Below, piece after piece: positions 57,261 through 58,274 of a stretch of DNA of 58,274 nt (positions within the stretch are counted from its first letter, which is position 1; each line of letters starts with the position of its first letter). The notes below the pieces were generated by a model. The model was given only the letters and a program-made list of their open reading frames with translations, made no database searches and was not told where the DNA came from. This DNA is from an uncultured Lentisphaerota bacterium (GTDB lineage: Bacteria > Verrucomicrobiota > Lentisphaeria > Oligosphaerales > CAITYL01): the NCBI GenBank assembly GCA_903896595.1, contig CAITYL010000247.1, positions 1-58,274 on the forward strand, given 5' to 3'. The position numbers and the translations under genes are program-made.

Positions 57261-58151
57261 CTATTCAGTTTGAGACAAGAAGAAAATCGGCCGTAACGGC
57301 AGGAGGCTCTTGTCTTCCTCCTTCAGTTTATCATAGAAATCCTGCCACAACCGGATGAACCTGTTCAGGTCGATTAACTCGACATGAACATGAGATCCCC
57401 TTGCCGCATTTCTTCCATCGGGTGTGAACCCCCCAGTAGAGACAAATATCCCAACGTCGCCTTCCTTCTGAAGAAGCCCCATCAGTTGCCGGACCTCCTG
57501 GACGGTTGCGGACGATTCCCGGTGCTTAATCTGCACCTGAATGCGGGGAGATTCGGTTCCCAGTGGGTCCCGATAGGCGACAATGTCTACGCCGCCATCT
57601 TTTCCCTTGGGAGCAACAAACGGCGTGTAATATCCCATACCGCGCAACAACGCGGCGACAAGGTCCTGAAACTCATAGGCATTTTTTGAGTCGATAAACG
57701 CTTCAAGGCCCTCGATCGCCTTTTGCTCTATTTCTTCGTAAGAGAACACTTGGGCGGATGGCTCGTCCGGGATATCCTCCTTTGGAGAAACGGGGTGTTC
57801 TGTGCGCCATTTTGAGTAGGCTGCATTAGCTTCACAAAGCATTTTCTCTGGGCCAAGTTTAAGGGCATCCTCACCTTCCGGTGTGACGTACCACACGCCG
57901 TTTTTCTTGACCAGGTAGCCAGCTTTCACGCAGTCAATACTGTAAAAGTGGAGAATCGATTCCCACCGGACATAACCCGATTTTTCGTAACGCTCAAGCG
58001 CCCAATCATCGAACGTTATGGACTTCCGCATCTTCGCAAGAAGCTCACGTATCGGCAACTCCTTTCCATTGTCACGAAGGATTGAAAGAGCTGCAGGGAC
58101 CACTTTTGCGGCCAATGCACGCGATGGCCCAAGTTTCTTATCCACTGTCAT
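57261..58151 (-). CDS. Mrr-family restriction endonuclease with N-terminal winged-helix domain
   Basis: 'FQDLVAALLRGMGYYTPFVAPKGKDGGVDIVAYRDPLGTESPRIQVQIKHR' (D...QxK) plus wH-like N-terminus from MTVDKK. Confidence 0.88.
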   Translation of the reverse strand: MTVDKKLGPSRALAAKVVPAALSILRDNGKELPIRELLAKMRKSITFDDWALERYEKSGYVRWESILHFYSIDCVKAGYLVKKNGVWYVTPEGEDALKLGPEKMLCEANAAYSKWRTEHPVSPKEDIPDEPSAQVFSYEEIEQKAIEGLEAFIDSKNAYEFQDLVAALLRGMGYYTPFVAPKGKDGGVDIVAYRDPLGTESPRIQVQIKHRESSATVQEVRQLMGLLQKEGDVGIFVSTGGFTPDGRNAARGSHVHVELIDLNRFIRLWQDFYDKLKEEDKSLLPLRPIFFLSQTE

Positions 58152-58274
58152 TTTGAGGCTCTTGCAAAACCCCCTGGAGCGGCACCATGCCGACTCCAAC
58201 CGTCGAAAATCACCATACCCCGCCAGTGGCGTTCCGTCAAGTCGTTTCGCCCCCACCAACAAAAATACAATTAA

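Overview
The window looks like part of a GC-rich chromosome from the Verrucomicrobia/Lentisphaerae/Kiritimatiellae neighbourhood. That lineage is inferred from PEP-CTERM proteins, a PilMNOPQ-type operon and dense intergenic hairpin repeats; I could not check it. Core genes include clpB, folP, lysA, a stand-alone AICAR-transformylase-like gene, a pyruvate/indolepyruvate decarboxylase, a sugar ABC transporter and several carbohydrate-active or regulatory genes. Stand-out items are: (1) a 2835-aa secreted repeat protein directly downstream of a PilM-N-O-P-secretin operon, whose N-terminal C10-peptidase-like domain appears to have lost both catalytic residues; (2) a genomic island starting at a tRNA-Arg(CCU) 3'-half next to a tyrosine integrase, carrying a P-loop protein, a possible TNT-like protein and an Mrr-type nuclease; (3) several families of intergenic palindromic repeats, some built from 9-nt or 7-nt periodic arms and one a roughly 200-bp nested palindrome with a minimal deleted form; (4) many gene remnants, three of which keep N- and C-terminal sequence with the middle missing, including an AbiEii toxin beside an intact AbiEi antitoxin; (5) a HepT/MntA toxin-antitoxin pair with both signature motifs. 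All homology calls come from motif recognition by eye; no database search was run.
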